Below, in pieces: positions 21,920-32,284 of a stretch of 64,000 nt of DNA. This stretch comes from Microcebus murinus. Its lineage: Eukaryota; Chordata; Mammalia; Primates; Cheirogaleidae. Within the stretch, counting starts at the first letter, position 1. Every line of letters starts with the position of its first letter. The notes below the pieces were generated by a model that worked only from the letters and a program-made list of their open reading frames with translations, was not told where the DNA came from and did not search any database. The stretch covers positions 16,106,501 to 16,170,500 of the forward strand of contig NC_134113.1 of assembly GCF_040939455.1 (NCBI RefSeq), given 5' to 3'. A program made the translations under genes and the position numbers.

Positions 21920-22130
21920 CTGGATATTATTGAACATTTAGGATGTATCAGGTGAGACTAAGGCACTTTTCAATGTTATGCATTTTATTTTGAAATGATC
22001 TAGTAAGGCAGTATTATTAGTAAACTTGTATTTACAGAGGAGGCACAGAGAAGTTAAGAAAATTGCCCTGAGCCACACAATTGGCCAACGGAGGGGGTGT
22101 ATGCCAAACAGAGTCACTTGTCTGCAATTG
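21920..22130 (-). mobile_element. MIR SINE
   Basis: tattgaacatttaggatgta, ttacagaggaggcacagagaagttaag, ttgccctgagccacacaattgg. Confidence 0.75.
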
Positions 22131-22134
22131 CCTT

Positions 22135-22590
22135 GTGAATGTACTTGGATAAGCATACCCAGCTCCTATGGGTCTTTTTTCTGGTTTTTGACCCAAGAGT
22201 CCCAGTTTTGGAGCTGGGGGTGCTTGTTTGAGGGGAGGAAGCCCCTGAAAGGCAAGAATTCAGGTAAGGTCATTTGTAGGAAGAATCATGCTTTGGAGGC
22301 AGCTCTAAGTTTGTGATTTGCTTCTTGCCTTTTCGGTGAGCACAATGCAGCCTGGGGAGACAGATGGACTTGCTATCCCAGAGCAGGGGCTCATTCCCGG
22401 CCTGCTGCGGACTTTTCCTTAGAGAAGTCTCCGCCTACTTCTCCAGCATTAGCGCCTTCCACTTTCTGTCTCGCTCAGGCTGCATTAGCTTCCCAGAATG
22501 CAAGTAGTTTATTTGTTAAGTGATCTCAGGAAACACTGATGAGAGAGGAGACATGAGACAGAGAGAGAGGGTGAGCCAATAAAGAGTGGG
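22135..22590. other. Unassigned unique sequence
   Basis: Nothing recognised except a GA-rich stretch at 22543-22575. Confidence 0.45.
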
Positions 22591-22840
22591 TTATCAAGTA
22601 CGATCCCTCATGGGCAACTGCACGTAATCCTGCTGGGGTCCCTGGGGGCCAATGTAGAGCACATGCCTCAGGGTTATCCCACCTGAGAGCAGAGTGACCT
22701 GCTGTGACTCTGGAGAAAGCACTCTAAGAGTTGCACGTTCAGCAGTTGGAAGACTGGCAGGTGTGCATGGAACTGCCCAGTGACAAGAGGCTATGGGAAT
22801 ATTCCCGATTATATTCTGATACAATAAGAAAAATAAACCA
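22591..22840 (+). mobile_element. Possible unnamed repeat
   Basis: Contains atgggcaactgcacgtaatcc..tgctggggtccctgggggcc, gagcacatgcctcaggg, ctaagagttgcacgttcagc, and ends in attatattctgatacaataag. It feels like a dispersed mammalian repeat, but no second copy is present here to prove it. Confidence 0.3.
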
Positions 22841-22844
22841 TGAT

Positions 22845-23316
22845 TTGTTTAAGCTTCTGGGGCAGGGTTTACTCTTTTTTTGCAGTTAAAGGGATTCCTA
22901 AGGTGAGCTCTTGGCAAAGAGACCTCACTTCCTTTCAGTCCTGTGGATATGCCACACTGCTCACATTAGGCAGGCACCCCTCTCGTATTTCTGTCTCTGC
23001 TTCGTATTCTTTCTCCTCTACATCCCCTTTTCAGACTTTCTCTGAGATGGGCTGTGTCTGATCAACCAGTCACAAGCTGCATCTTCTCTGCTCTTTGAAC
23101 CCAGGTCTGCCCATTTTTTTAATGGTTAGATTCAGCAAGCATACAAGTGCTCTGTCAAAAGCTTCAGCCTATAAAAACTCACTGCCCATGCTACAGAGTA
23201 GCTCTCAGAACCTCTTCTGGTTCTGAGTGCTGCCCAATTCATGAGCCATTCTTTGCTCAAATAAACTCTGTTAAATTTATTTTGTCTAAGTTTTTTGTTT
23301 TAACACCAGTAACAAA
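22845..23316 (+). mobile_element. ERV1-type solo LTR
   Basis: The 3' half has the usual promoter-to-polyA layout of gammaretrovirus-like LTRs: TATAAAA at 23170-23176, a pyrimidine-rich stretch with cctcttctggttctgagtgc, AATAAA at 23260-23265, and a T-rich end at 23281-23302. The 5' edge is a guess. No gag, pol or env sequence adjoins it, so this is a solo LTR. Confidence 0.6.
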
Positions 23317-23404
23317 CAGTTCACTCTCCAATTCCAGGCCAGGGACCACACACTGAGTAGTTACTTCTTTCTGTAGTTCTGGCCACTGTGTGCCCATTGA
23401 GTGA

Positions 23405-23905
23405 GGTTCTTGTTAGCTGTTGCTGCATTTAAAAAAAAAAATCACTCCAAAATTTTCTGGCTTTAAACAATTATTTTATTATCTTGTATAATTTCTTTGG
23501 GTCAGGAATTTGGAAAAAAACCCAAGCTATTCAATTCTGGTTTGGGGTCTCTTATGTGGTTGTAACCAGACAATGACTGAAGTTGGAAGAGTGCAGGGCT
23601 GGAGCAGGGGGTGGGGGACTAGGTGGGCATCTGTCTCCCTTTGTGTGGTCTCAGTGCTATTCCATGTTGTCTCTCCACATGGGCTAGCTTGGGCTTCCTC
23701 CCAGCATGGTGATCTCAGGGCAGTTAACTGCTTACATGAAGGCTTAGACATTAAGAGGGAGTATCCTTGTGAGAAAGATGGTGTATCTGAGTCAACTTTT
23801 AGGAACTGGCCTCAGAAGTCATAAGACATCACTTCTGCATACTCTGTTGGCTGAGATAGTCACAAAAGTGCATCCATATTCAAGGGAAGGGTCAATACAC
23901 CCAAC
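23405..23905 (-). mobile_element. MaLR-like LTR
   Basis: Opens gttcttgttagctgttgctg, then ctttgggtcaggaatttgg, ttctggtttggggtctctta, ctctccacatgggctagctt, catcacttctgcatactctg and a terminal attcaagggaagggtcaa. Matches a reversed LTR of the long MLT1-related group. The subfamily is uncertain. Confidence 0.6.
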
Positions 23906-23909
23906 CTTC

Positions 23910-24500
23910 TAGCAAGATTCTAGAAGAACGTGTGAGATGGAAGATATTATTGCAACTATCTTTAGAATATGTAATCTGCCTCCTTTGGGCTGGCATGTGT
24001 AAGCTGGGGGTGGAGGGCAAAGAATGAAGGCAGAAAGCTTTGTTAGTAAGTTGGTCTGGCCGGGAAATGAAGGGAGATATCATTTAGACTGTGGGAAAGA
24101 AGAGGAGGCCTAGTCTGTACTATTTAGGAGGTAGAAAACACTAGGAAATGGTGACCAGGAAATAAAGAGTAAAGGAGAAAGTGGAGCAGGGATGTACCAA
24201 AAGTTCCTGGCTTGGTGGTTTGGGTGGATGGTGAGCTGTTTATGGAGCTAGAGGATGTAGGAGAAAGAGCAGGAAGCAGGAGTGGGGCTCATGATGGGTT
24301 TGGCTTCAGTTGGATTCATGTTGCCTGATTCATTAAAATTCTTCCAAGGGTAGGACTGAGAGACTGTGTGGATATTGGAAAAGGCTGTATCCAGCTCTTC
24401 AGAATCTCTGCAGAGGAATATCTGGTGCCCGAGGAAACTGGGCAACAGAAGGGCTGGGTTATAGGGCATATTGGTACACCTGGGTTAGGAGGCTGGTAAA
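23910..24500. other. Unassigned unique sequence
   Basis: G/A-rich on plus; no repeat or gene recognised. Confidence 0.45.
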
Positions 24501-24504
24501 TGCA

Positions 24505-24685
24505 ACATTGCCAAACTTGCCTCACTGTCAGAATCACCTGGAGAACTTGTTAAAAATAAAAATTCCCAGGCCCCACCCCAAATGTACAGGATCAGAATCT
24601 TCAGGGGAGGGGCCAGGTAATCCCTCGTTTTAATAAATGCCTCAGGGGAGTCTGATGATCAGGCGTGTTTGGCAAACACTAGGGG
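24505..24685 (+). mobile_element. MER5A-type hAT MITE
   Basis: cagaatcacctggagaacttg, ttcccaggccccacccc, ggatcagaatcttcaggggagg, tttaataaatgcctcagg..gatgatcagg, and an end in ttggcaaacact, as in MER5A/B. Confidence 0.85.
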
Positions 24686-24804
24686 AGTGATGGAGTGATT
24701 ATAGGGCTCTGTGTACACTGCGGCAGAAGTGTCATTCACACACACAAAATGTGAGTGGTGCCCCCCCCCCCCTCCGCCCCACATGTGCTAAACTGTCACC
24801 CTGG

Positions 24805-25800
24805 ATTAAGAGCTCAGGATCTGGAGTTAAACAAATATGCATGTAAATTTGAGCTCTACTGCTTCCTCCTATGTGATCGTGGGAATGAAAAACTACTCTC
24901 AGTGTCAGCTTCTCATCTGTGAAATGGGGTGATAATCCTCTTCCTAGAGTTGTTGCCATGATCCTATGAGTGTATTTCAACACCAATTCCCCTGCAACAA
25001 CTGGGTGTCCTGCAATTCAATTTGATTCTGACACTAACTACCTGGAGTTAGCGTCAGGTCCTACAAGTTAAAGACCAAGGTCCCCAACAAGTCTGCCCTG
25101 CCCCGACTCCAGATGTCAGCTGCGACTGGGGTCCCCAGGCTACCTGTCCTTCTGTTCAACTTGGCTATGGGTTCGAAGGCTCTCACAATCCCCTCCTAGG
25201 TTTGATAATTTGATAGAACAACTCACAGAACTTGGGAAAGCACTATACTCACGGCTACCATTTCATTATAAAGGTTACAAGGAGCAGCCAGATGAGGGCA
25301 CATAGAGCAAGGTCTGGAAGGATCCCAAGCACAGAAGCCTCTGCCCTGTGGAGTCCAGGGAATATGTTCACCACCAGGAAGCTCCTCCAGCATCACTGTT
25401 CAAGGTTTCATCGAGCTTTCATTCTGCAGGCATGACGGCATGATCGATTGAGCCATTGGCCAAGGGGTTTAACTTCATCTCCAGTCTTCCCTCCTGTCCA
25501 GAGGTTGGAGGAGAGGGTGCTGAAAGTTCCAGCTCTCTAATCACAGGGTTGGCTTTTCTGGTGAGCAGCTCCCATCCTGAAGCTATCTAGGGAAACTGCC
25601 AGGAGCCACCTCATTAGCATAGCAAAGACATTCCTATCACTCAGGAAATTCCAAGGTTTCAAGGCTCTGTGCCAGGAACTGGGAACAAAGGCTAGATATG
25701 TATTTTTTTTTATTATACCATGATGAGCTAATGATGTAAAGTGCTTAGCACAGTACTTGGAATATGGCAAGAGTTCAACAAATAGTGAATGTGGTAATAA
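24805..25800 (+). mobile_element. MIR SINE split by an ERVL LTR
   Basis: The left piece at 24805-24970 (taagagctcaggatctggag, tcatctgtgaaatggggtga, agttgttgccatgatcctat) and the right piece at 25723-25800 (gatgtaaagtgcttagcaca, gtacttggaatatggcaag) join into one MIR. The 752-bp insert between them is the LTR at 24971-25722, flanked by atgag on both sides. Confidence 0.85.
24971..25722 (+). mobile_element. ERVL (MLT2-like) solo LTR
   Basis: Solo LTR starting tgtatttcaacacc. It has actcacagaacttgggaaag, ttcattataaaggttacaag, ttgagccattggccaagggg, gaaagttccagctctctaatc, caccagaggttgg-type sequence, cctatcactcaggaaattcc, and an end in tattataccatg. The 5-bp duplication atgag (24966-24970 and 25723-25727) suits ERVL integration. 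The internal region was removed by LTR-LTR recombination or never inserted; none is visible. Confidence 0.75.
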
Positions 25801-25821
25801 ATAAATAAATAAATAAAATAA
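25795..25821 (+). repeat. (TAAA)n microsatellite
   Basis: About six taaa units directly after the 3' end of the split MIR. Confidence 0.9.
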
Positions 25822-26039
25822 TGCTAGTAATAATAGGAATGAGCAATAATGGGAGTGGTATTAATTCTAAGGCTGGAGTTGTCAGGTCTGCAGTGTAATG
25901 GAGGCTGGGTCTGGGGGTGTGTGTAGTCATCAGATTTGAGTCACAAAAGCTGGACCTATAGGAGGAGTGAGTGACGGGCCACATCCCAGGGCTTGAGCTG
26001 AAGTGCTCCGATCCCTTCATCCCAGGGGCAAGACTGCTA

Positions 26040-26235
26040 CGAGAACTGCCATCCTTAGACTTTCTGTGCACCAGGATCACCAGTGGAGCTTATTGCAAAT
26101 GGAGACTCAGGGATCTCATCACAGATATTCTGACTGGTAGGGCTGGGGTAGGGACAGAGCACCTGTAATTTTTTTTTTTTAACGAGTTCTCCAAGTAACA
26201 ATGAGACACATCGAAGTTGGAGAGCCACTGCCCTA
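26040..26235 (+). mobile_element. MER5A-type hAT MITE
   Basis: ccaggatcaccagtggagct, ctcagggatctcatcacag, ttctgactggtagggctggg, aacgagttctccaag, and an end in gttggagagccactgcc. Confidence 0.75.
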
Positions 26236-26254
26236 GAGAGTCTATGAGAGAATC

Positions 26255-26840
26255 AAGCTGTGGGAGAAGTCTGGATCTGGACAGGATGTGGCAGACACCA
26301 TTGGTTTCTTCCCCAGCAATCATCCCTCCACTTACGCACTTGCTACCAGGACAAAAGTTTGCTTTTAAGGAATAGGCGGCTGTGCTGTTCTGGAAAGGCT
26401 GCACCCTTCCCTAGCCCCTGTGGTGAGTTGTGAGTGGTGAGAGCCAATGGGGTACTGCCATTTCACTTGCCACCAGAAGGTTTGGATGTGGCCAGGAGAT
26501 ACAATACTGCCAGAGAGACAGGAGGGGAGGCCTCCTGCGGGGTTGGGAATGGCGATCTTTGTTGGTTAGATTAAAAATGTAAGGAGGAATAATTTCCCCT
26601 TCTGCTTTTGGAACTATAGTTGGCAGGTGATACCTGGAAATGAAACAATCATCTTGGAAACATGAGGGTAGCAGCCTAAGGAGACAGGCCAGCACAGTGA
26701 GGATGGTGCAGTGGGGAGAGGCCAAAATAAAAATAAAAATAAAAGGTCCTTGAAGATGTCATTGATCCACTGGAGCCACCATCACGCATCCAGCCTGGAG
26801 CCTCTCTCCTCTCTGGGGCTCTTGATACAAATAATAGAGA
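26255..26840 (+). mobile_element. LTR-like repeat, family not named
   Basis: The right half (gatggtgcagtggggagagg, ggtccttgaagatgtcattgatccactggagcc) matches a widespread mammalian repeat with a ccttgatgacatcgttgagcc motif. The left portion is uncertain. Includes an AAAAT-type run at 26724-26745. Confidence 0.45.
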
Positions 26841-26939
26841 ATATATAATGGAACTTTTTCTATTCTTGACTAAAGTCTCAAACATTGGTCTTACAGGCAC
26901 CTCTCCCCGCCTCTCAACGTCATATAAAGGTAAGCGCTA

Positions 26940-27108
26940 GACCAGGGTTTCTCGGTCTCGGCGCTATTGACATGTTGGACCAGGTACTTCCTTGTTATGA
27001 AGGGCCGTCCTGTGCACTGTGAGATGGTGACGCCAGGAGCACCCCTCCAGGTGTGACAACCACAGGTGTCTTCTGACAGTGCCAAATGTCCCCCGGCAGG
27101 CACCATCC
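26940..27108 (-). mobile_element. MER20 hAT MITE
   Basis: ccagggtttctcggtctcgg, cgctattgacatgttggacc, gggccgtcctgtgcactgtg, gacagtgccaaatgtcccc. Terminus and order fit MER20 read in reverse. Confidence 0.85.
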
Positions 27109-27900
27109 TACTTTCTGTCTTTATGAATTTGACTACCCTTGGTGCTCACACAAGTGGAATCATACAATATTTGTCTTTTTGTGCCTGGCTTATTTCAGTT
27201 AGCATAATGGCCTCCAGGTTCATCCATGTTGTAGCATGTGCCAAGATTTACTTCCTCTTTAAGGCTGAACAGTATTCTGTTGTATGTATAAACCACATTT
27301 ATTTATTTATTTTTGTTTGTTTGTTTGTTTATTTAGACAAGGTCTCACTCTCTTGCCCAGGGTGGAGTGCAGTGGCATGATCATAGTTTCTTGCAGCTTG
27401 AACTCCTGGGTTTGAGCAATCCTCTGCCTCAGCCTCCTGAGTAGCTAGGACTATATAGGTGCATGCCACCACCACATTGGGCTAATTTTTTAAAAACTAA
27501 AAGAATGCTTTTTTGTAGAGATGGAATCTTGCTATGTTGTTCAGGCTGGTCTTGAACTCCCGGCTTCAAGTGATCCTCCTTCCTTAGCCTCCCCAAAGTG
27601 CTAGGATTACAGGTGTGTGCCACCACACTCAGCTTAAACCACATTTTTAAAACCCATTCACCTGTGGATAGACACGGGCTACTTCCACCTTTTGGCTGTT
27701 GTGAAAAATGCTGCTGTGACCATGAGTATAAAAAATCTCTGCAAGATCCAGCTCTCAATTCTTTTGGATATATAACCAGAAGTGGGATTGCTGGATCATA
27801 CGCTAGTTCTATTTTTAATTTTCTGAGGAACCTCTGTACTATTTTCCACAGTGGTTGCACCATTTTACAATCCAGCCAAATAGTGCTATTTTATTTTTTG
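27109..27900 (-). mobile_element. L1 ORF2 3' segment, interrupted by AluJ
   Basis: Minus-strand L1. To the right of the Alu, the minus strand still encodes the ORF2p C-terminal portion with the readable segment [18 protein letters not shown] (around 27775-27830). To the left comes the continuation toward the 3' UTR (caagtggaatcatacaatat, gcctggcttatttcagttagc). There is no full-length frame and no 5' half. Confidence 0.85.
27301..27635 (-). mobile_element. AluJ-like dimer
   Basis: Minus-strand dimer: T-rich tail (ttatttatttttgtttgtttg), caaggtctcactctcttgcc, gcctcagcctcctgagtagc, a degenerate A/T linker, and a left arm ending caccacactcagct. It lacks the lemur-type TTGGCCAA linker. An 11-bp duplication aaaccacattt lies at 27290-27300 and 27636-27646. 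Older than the lemur-specific copies. Confidence 0.9.
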
Positions 27901-28034
27901 TTTGTTTGTTTTGCTTTTTAAAGAAAGCATGGATGTTTAGTTTCAAGAACGAAAAGCATAATTTTTCCTCCACCTCGCCAGCTGCCTTTGACCTAACTTA
28001 CAGGAGGCCATCCCTTAGGTGTAAGATGTTCCTT

Positions 28035-28255
28035 GATTTCTGCAGAGTAAGTTGTCCCTGTTCTACCTGCCTCCTTAGCAGCCTGTACCTTCCTTCTGCA
28101 ACACTCTATAGCTCCCACCTGTCTTCCCCAGGGCAAACTCTGTGAGGGCAGAGCTGGGCTTGTCTCCTTCCCTGTTGGGTCTCTAGCCCAGATGGTGGCA
28201 CTGTATGTAGTAGGTGCTCACTAAATGAATGCTTGTTGACTGAATGAGCTGCAGC
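28035..28255 (+). mobile_element. L2 3' end
   Basis: caaactctgtgagggcagag, cccagatggtggcactgtatg, tagtaggtgctcactaaatgaatgcttgttgact. Confidence 0.8.
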
Positions 28256-28768
28256 TTTTGCTCTTCCACCCCTCCCTCCCCAATTCTGCTGTTAAGTAGC
28301 CAATTGGAGCAAAGGGCACGGATGATGAAAATATGGATGGAAAAAGGGGGGTAAGGAATTTTGTGCAAATGGACCACTTTCAGCAACAGCAAATTCACTG
28401 CATTCCTTAGAAGCCTGTGAAAATCTGGCAGACAAAAAAGGGTCTTGTGAATGGGTGTTAAATGAAGAGTGTAACCATGGACGGACATTTTTTAGGGGTG
28501 GGGCAAGGGGTGAGGAATTGCTGTGTCCTCTTGGACAAGAGAGAGCGGTGTCTTCCAATTTTAAAATGGCTCTCCTTTTCTATAAAAGGCTCAATTGATG
28601 GTTTAGGAGGATTTTCTCCTAAACTCTGCTGTGTTAACGTCAACAAGGAAGCCTTCTCTGAAACGAAGCAGTGGCTTGTAGGTGAAACCATAGAGATTCT
28701 GCTCCACACCCTGGTGCTAACTAAGTTCAGCATTCATGGACAGTGAAAAGACAGATTCTTTGTGTTCC
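28256..28768. other. Unassigned unique sequence
   Basis: No repeat or gene recognised. Confidence 0.45.
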
Positions 28769-28769
28769 T

Positions 28770-29365
28770 TCTTTCAAGACATTTTTATTTTAACGTAGCT
28801 CCAGATCTATGGAAAAGTTGTTAGTATGGAGAATTCCTGAATATTCTTCACCTAGATTTTCCCAAAGGTTAACATTCTACCACATTTGCTTTATCATCCT
28901 CTCCCTGTATACAGGTGATCATTTCTTTTTCTGAACTGCTTGAGAGGAAATTGTAGACATGATGTCCATTTACATCTTAATATTTCGGTGTAGATATTTC
29001 TCCAGGAATCAAGAACATTCTCTTATAAGGATCAAAATCAGGCCATTTACGTTGATCTAATACTATGAACTAACCCGCAGATCCTACTCAAAGTTTGCCA
29101 GCTGATCTAACAATATCCTTTATAGCATATGAAAAAACATGTTTTAGGTTTGGGATCCAATCCAATCGCGTGTTGAATTTAGTTGTTGTATCTCTGTTTC
29201 CTTCACTATGAAACAGTTCTCAGGCTTCGTCTTCATGACCTTGATATTTTTCAAGAGTATAGGCCAGTATGGGCTCTCAACTTGGATTGATCTTATGTTT
29301 CCTTACAGTTAGATTCAGGTTTGTGTCTTTGTAAGAATATAGCAGGAACAATGCTGTGTCATAAA
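28770..29365. mobile_element. L1 3' UTR segment (old L1M type)
   Basis: Follows a known old L1 3' UTR layout: atggaaaagttgttagtatgg, cttcacctagattttccc, ggtttgggatccaatccaatcgcgtg, catgaccttgatatttttcaagag, gattgatcttatgtttcc. Strand is not assigned because the 3' A tail is not evident. Confidence 0.65.
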
Positions 29366-29389
29366 GATGGATTTTAAAAAGGCCATAGG

Positions 29390-29870
29390 TTTCCAAGAGT
29401 TCAGCATTCGGGAGTGTTTGGAAGCATCAGAGGGTGGTTATGATCCCAGGCTCTGGGACCACTTGCTAGATATGCAGTGGGTGTGACCTTGAGAGTTGCT
29501 TCACCTCTCTGAGGCTTAGTTTCCCAATCTGTAAAATGGGAAGAGTGGTTGTGGCTTACATTGTATTGAGAGACTTTTTTAAATGCCTTATGTGCAGTGG
29601 CTCGTTTAATCCTCATGACAAACTTTTGACAGATGTATTTTAAAAACATTATTATCCTCCTTTTACAGATGAAGAAACGAGGCACAAAGGGGTTAAGTAA
29701 CTTGCCCAAAGTCACACAGCTGATATGCCTGTTTAATCACTACACTATACTGACTTTTTTAAGTTACACCTTAGAAGGCTGTTTGTGAGAACAAAAGAGG
29801 GATGATATATAGGACAGCCATCTAACTCAGTGCCTCACACATAATAAATACTATATGATGTTTAATATCT
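29390..29870 (+). mobile_element. MIR SINE with another MIR inside
   Basis: The plus-strand MIR runs 29390-29540 (gaccttgagagttgcttcac, ctctgaggcttagtttcccaatctgtaaaatggg) and resumes at about 29765-29870 (gaacaaaagagggatgata, ctcagtgcctcacacataataaatac). Between the parts lies the minus-strand MIR at 29545-29760. Confidence 0.75.
29545..29760 (-). mobile_element. MIR SINE nested in a plus-strand MIR
   Basis: ggctcgtttaatcctcatga, attatcctccttttacagatgaagaaacgaggc, taagtaacttgcccaaagtc, then a decayed 5' end at cactacactatactgac. Confidence 0.85.
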
Positions 29871-29879
29871 TCCTTTATT

Positions 29880-30860
29880 CCATTTTTTTCTTGATTTATG
29901 AATGACTTGATTAAGGAGATGTTTCGACTTAATGATATTGAACGATCAGGGACATAAGGCTGTCCCTAGACCAGCTGACACTTACGAGGCCCAGGCCTCA
30001 GGAAGCAATGAAGTCAACCTTGGGCTTGGTAAGGGTGAGGGAGAGGAGGCAGTTCTGCATCTGCACGTGGCCAGTGAATGGCTCCCGGGCATTTGCAGAT
30101 GGTCAACGCCCACTGCAGGCTCGGCTTGCTCAGTGAAGCCTGGCGAGGAGACCCCAGAGCCATTTGTTTTGGCTTTGGAAGGTTTCGGAGGTGTCTTAAC
30201 ATCTTGATGGCATTTTTCTCAGGCTGTCACTAAAGTGTGTTTGCATCTCGTTAGTTCTGGCTAGCTGGAGAAACGCAGGGAGAGGCAGCCAGATCGGATC
30301 CTGTTGGACAGGAGCATCCATGCTGTGGGATTAGAATGAGTAACATCAGCGAGGGGTGGAGGAGGGAGTTTGAAGTGAGCTGAGTTCATCACATTTTTAC
30401 AGGAATCACCACCCCATAACCATTTTTTTCCTTGCTGGATGGGAGAGATACCAAATAAATGGTATATTCCTTGCGTGTAGGACAGGGTATGAACCAGGCT
30501 TCATGGGTAGGTTTCAGGGATTCTACGAACTCCTTGGATTGTATGTTCAGAATTGTCAGTGAACATATGTGTGTTTGCATGTATTTTCCTAGAGAGGGAT
30601 GCCCAGTTTTTATCAAACCTTCAAAATGTCCTGTTTTATAAAACAGAATAAAAAAGATCCTTAGTGGTCAGGGAAAGGATATGAAAGAAAAAGGGAGGGA
30701 GTATGAGAGAGAGAATGTCATTTCACAATAGTTATATAAGAAGTTGCTAGGAGACCATTCGTTGACTTTATGAATTATAAACATTTTCTTCTTAAACTCA
30801 AAATAAATAGACCTCATATCAGTCTGATTAAGAGAATACAGCTGTTGGTGTGTTGGGCAG
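29880..30860. other. Unassigned unique sequence
   Basis: No repeat or gene recognised. Short frames at 29932-30207 and 30389-30641 have no domains. Confidence 0.5.
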
Positions 30861-30869
30861 GAGTGGGCT

Positions 30870-30921
30870 GGGTGTGTTGTATGTGTGTGTGTGCATGCAT
30901 GTGTGTGCGTGTGTGTGTGTA
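30870..30921 (+). repeat. (TG)n microsatellite, interrupted
   Basis: Two (TG)n runs interrupted by gcatgcat and cg. The His/Thr-rich minus-strand frames over it (within a 178-codon frame) are an artefact of this repeat. Confidence 0.9.
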
Positions 30922-31555
30922 GGAAGAGGTAGAAGTGGGCCAGCAGGGGAGGAAGGGTGGAGGGGAGGGCAATGCTCTCTGGGGAATGCAGAGACCAGGC
31001 ACCCGAGCTTCTTCCTGTCCTTAAGCAGAAGCACAGACTTGCCGGCAGCAGATTTCCCATGAGCATGATCCTAGATGGCAATGCTGGTGGCCATAAAATG
31101 ACAGAAGCAGTCCCTATATACCTAATGGATACTTGGGAATTTCTCCTTTCCTTCAAGTCTGTAAACCTCACAAATGATTCACGTCTCCTGAAAGGATAAA
31201 CCAAAGTGAAACAGACGCTTCTCCATTTGACCTCCGCTTCTCCAGTGGAGGAGCCCTTTGAACTTTTGGGGCCTCATTCTTAGTGTACCTTCGGCCTATC
31301 CCATGTGGGTTACAGGGACGAGTGACCAGACTTCCTGGATTTTCTGGGCATCCTGACCTCAAACACTTGGTTCATTTGCTGGACTGTTCTAGCTTGGCTC
31401 TGTGCCTTAGAGGGTCTGTCTCCCTCGTCCTGGAAGGTTTCTAGGAGCCAGGAGCCCGGCCGCGCCTCCCTAGCAAAACACTCAAAGAACATGAGGGTGG
31501 CAGCTTCTGACTCTGCCCAACTCCCTAATAGGGTCTTACTCATTTATTTCCTCCT
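30922..31555. other. Unassigned unique sequence
   Basis: Nothing recognised; includes purine-rich 30921-30975. Confidence 0.45.
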
Positions 31556-31587
31556 TTTGCCAGTTCACTCTCCTTGCCTCTTCCAAG

Positions 31588-31634
31588 TCATTCATTCATT
31601 CATTCATTCATTCATTCATTCATTCATTCATTCA
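31588..31634 (+). repeat. (TCAT)n microsatellite
   Basis: 47 bases of near-perfect tcat/catt repeats, nearly 12 units. It sits at the terminus of a minus-strand L2, whose 3' end normally carries a short tgaa repeat, so it probably grew from the L2 tail. Confidence 0.95.
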
Positions 31635-32280
31635 CTGTCGCACGTTTATGAAGGCCTAGCAAGTCAGGGCACCAGTGCTAGGTGCTGAGTGTTCACAGGG
31701 AACAGCATAAGGTACAGTCTCCGCTGTCATAGCCTAGTGCTCATGGCTAAGTGGCTGTCACAGACAAATGAACAGACAGCTAAAAGACAGATACTGAGTG
31801 CCATGATGGGGGACGTGCAGGGAAGAGGGACCCGAATCCAGCCTGAGGGAGCATTGGGTAATATTTCTAGAAGGGACGATATCTCTGATGAGTTGTGAAG
31901 GACGAAGGAAAATTTTCCAGGCCAACGAGGGCGGGAAGCATGGGCTGGGGGAGCCCATTGCAGGCAGAAAGAGCAAGATGTACAAAGGCAGAAAGGCAAA
32001 AACCCGGGTAGGGGGTCTGGGAACTACCTGTGGTTCAGGTTGTTGCGGGGACTGGCGGGCTCTGAGGGTGGGGGCGTGGGTGGTCACAGCGTCCTCCGTG
32101 CTCAGGTGCCTGGCCTTTTAGACAGGGGGTAGGAACTAGTTAAGGTTCTCATTAGGGTCAGATCACATTTAAAAATCTTGTTCTGGCTTGAGGAGGGAGC
32201 GGAATTAGAGAAGGGATGAGCGGGGAGGCAGGGAGACCAGCTGGGAGGCAGGGAGACCAGCTGGGAGGCTGTCACAGTAT
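31588..32280 (-). mobile_element. L2 LINE, long 3' segment
   Basis: Minus-strand L2: gctaggtgctgagtgttcac, ttttccaggccaacgagg, gcaggcagaaagagcaagatg, tacaaaggcagaaaggc, gatcacatttaaaaatcttgttctgg, and gggaggcagggagaccagctgggaggct, the reversed end of L2 ORF2. A 20-bp unit within it is duplicated in tandem (32223-32242, 32243-32262). Confidence 0.85.
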
Positions 32281-32284
32281 GAAT

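Noticed and set aside
24761..24772. C12 run (and the G12 run at 32616-32627) as special structure
   Set aside because: Simple homopolymers, also prone to sequencing error.
30668..31204. 178-codon minus frame with a His/Thr-rich stretch
   Set aside because: The His/Thr run is translated (TG)n microsatellite and the rest shows no family resemblance.
31588..31634. CRISPR-like array
   Set aside because: Pure 4-base microsatellite with no spacers; the genome is mammalian.
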